This document shows positions 5,900 through 7,866 of a DNA stretch of 7,866 nucleotides, piece by piece (the first letter of the stretch is position 1; each line of letters begins with the position of its first letter). This DNA is from Pseudomonadota bacterium. Lineage in GTDB: Bacteria > Pseudomonadota > Alphaproteobacteria > Micropepsales > Micropepsaceae. The DNA lies in assembly GCA_021808875.1 (NCBI GenBank), contig JAKBAU010000167.1, forward strand, positions 1 through 7,866. The letters are read 5' to 3'. The notes below the pieces were generated by a model. The model made no database searches and had not been told where the DNA came from. It was given only the letters and a program-made list of their open reading frames with translations. Made by a program: the position numbers and the translations under genes.

Positions 5900-7135
5900 C
5901 TACCCTAAAACCTCCCGTGCCTTGGCCAGAGCACCCACCAGCGCCTCGACGTCGGCCATTGTGTTGTAAAATGCAAACGATGCCCGGGTGGTGGACACCG
6001 TACCGAAGCGATCCATCAGAACCTGTGCGCAATGATGCCCTGCCCGCACGGCCACACCTTGGCGATCCAGAATGGTGGCAACGTCATGCGCGTGCATGCC
6101 ATCACATTCGAAACTCAGAATCGCTCCTTTTTGCGGAGCATCGCCGATGACCCTCAGCCAGTTGAATTCGCGGACGGCTTCGCGTGCTTGCGTGTAAAGC
6201 GCTCGTTCGTGTTCATGTGCCGCCTTAAGATCGAGCGTGGATAAATATTCCAGGGCGCGAGCAAGTCCTACCGCCTCGATGATGGGAGGAGTTCCGGCCT
6301 CAAAGCGCGCTGGCGGGTCGGCATAGGTCACCTTGTCACGGGTGACTTCCCTGATCATTTCTCCGCCCCCCTGATAGGGACGCATACGTTCAAGGTGAGC
6401 GGCTTTGGCGTAGAGCGCACCGATCCCGGTAGGGCCATAGAGTTTGTGCCCCGTGATGACATAAAAGTCGATGTCCCAGGCCTGAACGTCGACCCTCTCG
6501 TGCACGGCGCCTTGGCAGCCGTCGGCCAACACCGGCACACCTTTGGCATGTGCACGCTTCACAATCTCTTCGAGCGGCGTAATCGTCCCGAGCACATTGG
6601 ACATTTGGGTTATGGCAAGCAGCCGGGTGCGCGGCCCGATGGCTGCGTCCAGGGCATCCAGATCGAGGCTGCCGTCGTCACCCACATCAACCCACTTCAG
6701 CATAGCCCCATGACGCTCGCGCAACAGATGCCAAGGCACGATGTTGGAATGGTGTTCCATCACCGTAAGCACGATTTCGTCTCCAGGCTTAAGACTTGGC
6801 GCGATAAAGCTCGCGGCAACCAGATTGATGGCTTCGGTGCCCCCCTTCGTAAAGACGATTTCAGCGCTGTCGCCAGCATTGAGAAATGTCCGGACGCGCG
6901 CACGCGCGCCTTCATAGGCATCAGTGGCCAGTGCCGACAGAAAGTGAACCCCGCGATGAACGTTGGCGTACTCCCGGCTCGCAAACGAGGTCATGCGCTC
7001 AAGCACAACCAAAGGCTTCTGGGCTGAAGCAGCGTTGTCCAGATAGACCAGAGGCTTGCCATAGACTTCGCGCGCAAGGATGGGAAAATCCTGCCGGATC
7101 CGGTCCACCTCAAATTTCGTTTGGCACTTACTCAT
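5900..7135 (-). CDS. sufS: Cysteine desulfurase SufS (group II, PLP-dependent)
   Basis: This 411-residue aminotransferase class V enzyme converts L-cysteine to L-alanine and holds the released sulfur as a persulfide for cluster assembly. Landmarks are YLDNAASAQKP (31-41), the cofactor-stacking His region EHHSNIVPW (127-135), LADGCQGAVH (203-212), ITGHKLYGPTGIGALY with the PLP lysine Lys231 (227-242), and RAGHHCAQ with the active-site Cys369 (364-371). The short RAGHHCA cysteine loop marks the SufS/CsdA group rather than IscS/NifS. This fits a dependence on a sulfur acceptor, here SufU. Length is normal. The start at 7135 overlaps the sufD stop by 4 bp (ATGA) and has GGAG at 7143-7146, seven bases upstream. 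Confidence 0.96.
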   Translation of the reverse strand: MSKCQTKFEVDRIRQDFPILAREVYGKPLVYLDNAASAQKPLVVLERMTSFASREYANVHRGVHFLSALATDAYEGARARVRTFLNAGDSAEIVFTKGGTEAINLVAASFIAPSLKPGDEIVLTVMEHHSNIVPWHLLRERHGAMLKWVDVGDDGSLDLDALDAAIGPRTRLLAITQMSNVLGTITPLEEIVKRAHAKGVPVLADGCQGAVHERVDVQAWDIDFYVITGHKLYGPTGIGALYAKAAHLERMRPYQGGGEMIREVTRDKVTYADPPARFEAGTPPIIEAVGLARALEYLSTLDLKAAHEHERALYTQAREAVREFNWLRVIGDAPQKGAILSFECDGMHAHDVATILDRQGVAVRAGHHCAQVLMDRFGTVSTTRASFAFYNTMADVEALVGALAKAREVLG

Positions 7136-7866
7136 GATGCCGCTCCGAGTTCGGCCAGCGCCTCGTCAACCGCCGTCCACAGGCACGATTTAACCGCATC
7201 ACTCGACAGCGTGCCGATCACGTCTTCAAGAAACGCTCGCAGCACCAGCGACCGGGCTTCCAATTCATCAAGCCCGCGCGCACGGAGATAAAAGAGCGCC
7301 TCGGCATCCAGATCGCCAATGGCGGCTCCATGGGCGCATTGGACATCATCGGCGAAAATCAGCAACTCGGGTTTCAGATCGGCCTCGGCGCTGGCATCCA
7401 GCAAAACCGCCTTCGCCGACTGGCGGCTGTCAGTGCCATCGGCACCTTTAGCCACCGTGATCCTGCCCTGATAGGCCGCACGCGCCTTGGCCCCAACAAC
7501 CTGCTTGAACACTTGGGCGCTGGCGGTGCGTTCTGCCTTATGATTGAGCCGAATGGTCATGTCAGAATGCCGGCCAGGGAGCAGAACCTGTAGTCCGCGC
7601 AGTTCGGTCTGAGTTGCGACGCCATCAAGGTCGAGCTGCAGTTCCAGTCGCGACAACCGCGCCCCAAAATCAGCAAAGCGCGACTGATAGCAAGATCCTC
7701 TAGCCTGCCGCATGCCAATGGTCTCAACCAAAGCGGCATCACCTGCCGATTGTGCCAGCCTCACGTGACGCAGGCTTGCACCCTCTTCCACAATCATTTC
7801 GATGCCGATATTGGCAAGCCGGCCCTGATGGGCGTGGTGCTCCAAGAGTGTCACCTCGGCTCCGTC
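7132..7866 (-). CDS. sufD: Fe-S cluster scaffold subunit SufD (partial, N-terminus off the right edge)
   Basis: The window shows the C-terminal 244 residues of SufD, which pairs with SufB and the ATPase SufC to form the SufBC2D scaffold where clusters are built. The frame is open to the right edge. An in-frame GTG at 7854 is an internal valine, not the start. The beta-helix core region is followed by the diagnostic segment CAHGAAIGDLDAEALFYL (visible residues 177-194) and RARGLDELEARSLVLRAF. The CxH pair (visible Cys177 and His179) corresponds to Cys358/His360 of E. coli SufD, where the histidine contributes to cluster formation at the SufB-SufD interface. Family members are about 380-440 residues, so perhaps 40 percent is missing. 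The stop overlaps the sufS start. sufB and sufC are expected further right. Confidence 0.94.
   Translation of the reverse strand, partial: DGAEVTLLEHHAHQGRLANIGIEMIVEEGASLRHVRLAQSAGDAALVETIGMRQARGSCYQSRFADFGARLSRLELQLDLDGVATQTELRGLQVLLPGRHSDMTIRLNHKAERTASAQVFKQVVGAKARAAYQGRITVAKGADGTDSRQSAKAVLLDASAEADLKPELLIFADDVQCAHGAAIGDLDAEALFYLRARGLDELEARSLVLRAFLEDVIGTLSSDAVKSCLWTAVDEALAELGAAS

Noticed and set aside
7852..7854. GTG as the start of sufD.
   Set aside because: The frame continues open to the window edge with SufD-like residues before it, and the remaining length would be far too short for SufD.

Overview
The window is a GC-rich bacterial chromosome segment, most likely from an alphaproteobacterium. 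The evidence is a SUF cluster in the order sufD-sufS-sufU-sufT-sufA, a small soluble GGDEF protein with a TPxNYELFY-type N-terminus, and a coniferyl-aldehyde-dehydrogenase-like gene. I cannot name a genus. I see no insertion sequence, phage gene, CRISPR array, tRNA or rRNA, and no clear sign of recent transfer.

Layout from left to right. Positions 1-943 (minus) hold the N-terminal two thirds of an aldehyde dehydrogenase that runs off the left edge. A short divergent intergenic region of about 190 bp follows. Positions 1137-2186 (plus) encode a diguanylate cyclase with a GGEEF active site, and 2262-3056 (plus) encode a PaaG-type enoyl-CoA hydratase/isomerase family protein. Positions 3057-3506 hold no convincing protein gene. 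They contain a perfect 11-bp inverted repeat, a 181-nt segment that can fold into one long rod (a candidate structured RNA of 6S-like size and shape), a terminator-like hairpin and a weak promoter-like pair. Positions 3507-4694 (plus) encode a 12-helix MFS exporter. Its 3' end overlaps the end of the convergent suf operon by 29 bp.

From 7866 down to 4666 (minus) lies the downstream part of a SUF iron-sulfur cluster assembly operon. It contains sufD (cut by the right edge), sufS, sufU, sufT and sufA, packed with two 4-bp ATGA stop/start overlaps and gaps of 4 and 10 nt. SufS would supply persulfide sulfur, SufU would accept it, SufD would form part of the SufBCD scaffold, and SufT and SufA would act in maturation and delivery. 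sufB and sufC are expected beyond the right edge.

Overall the coding content is ordinary. The part least explained by known genes is the structured intergenic stretch at 3074-3358. No clearly new multi-gene system is visible.
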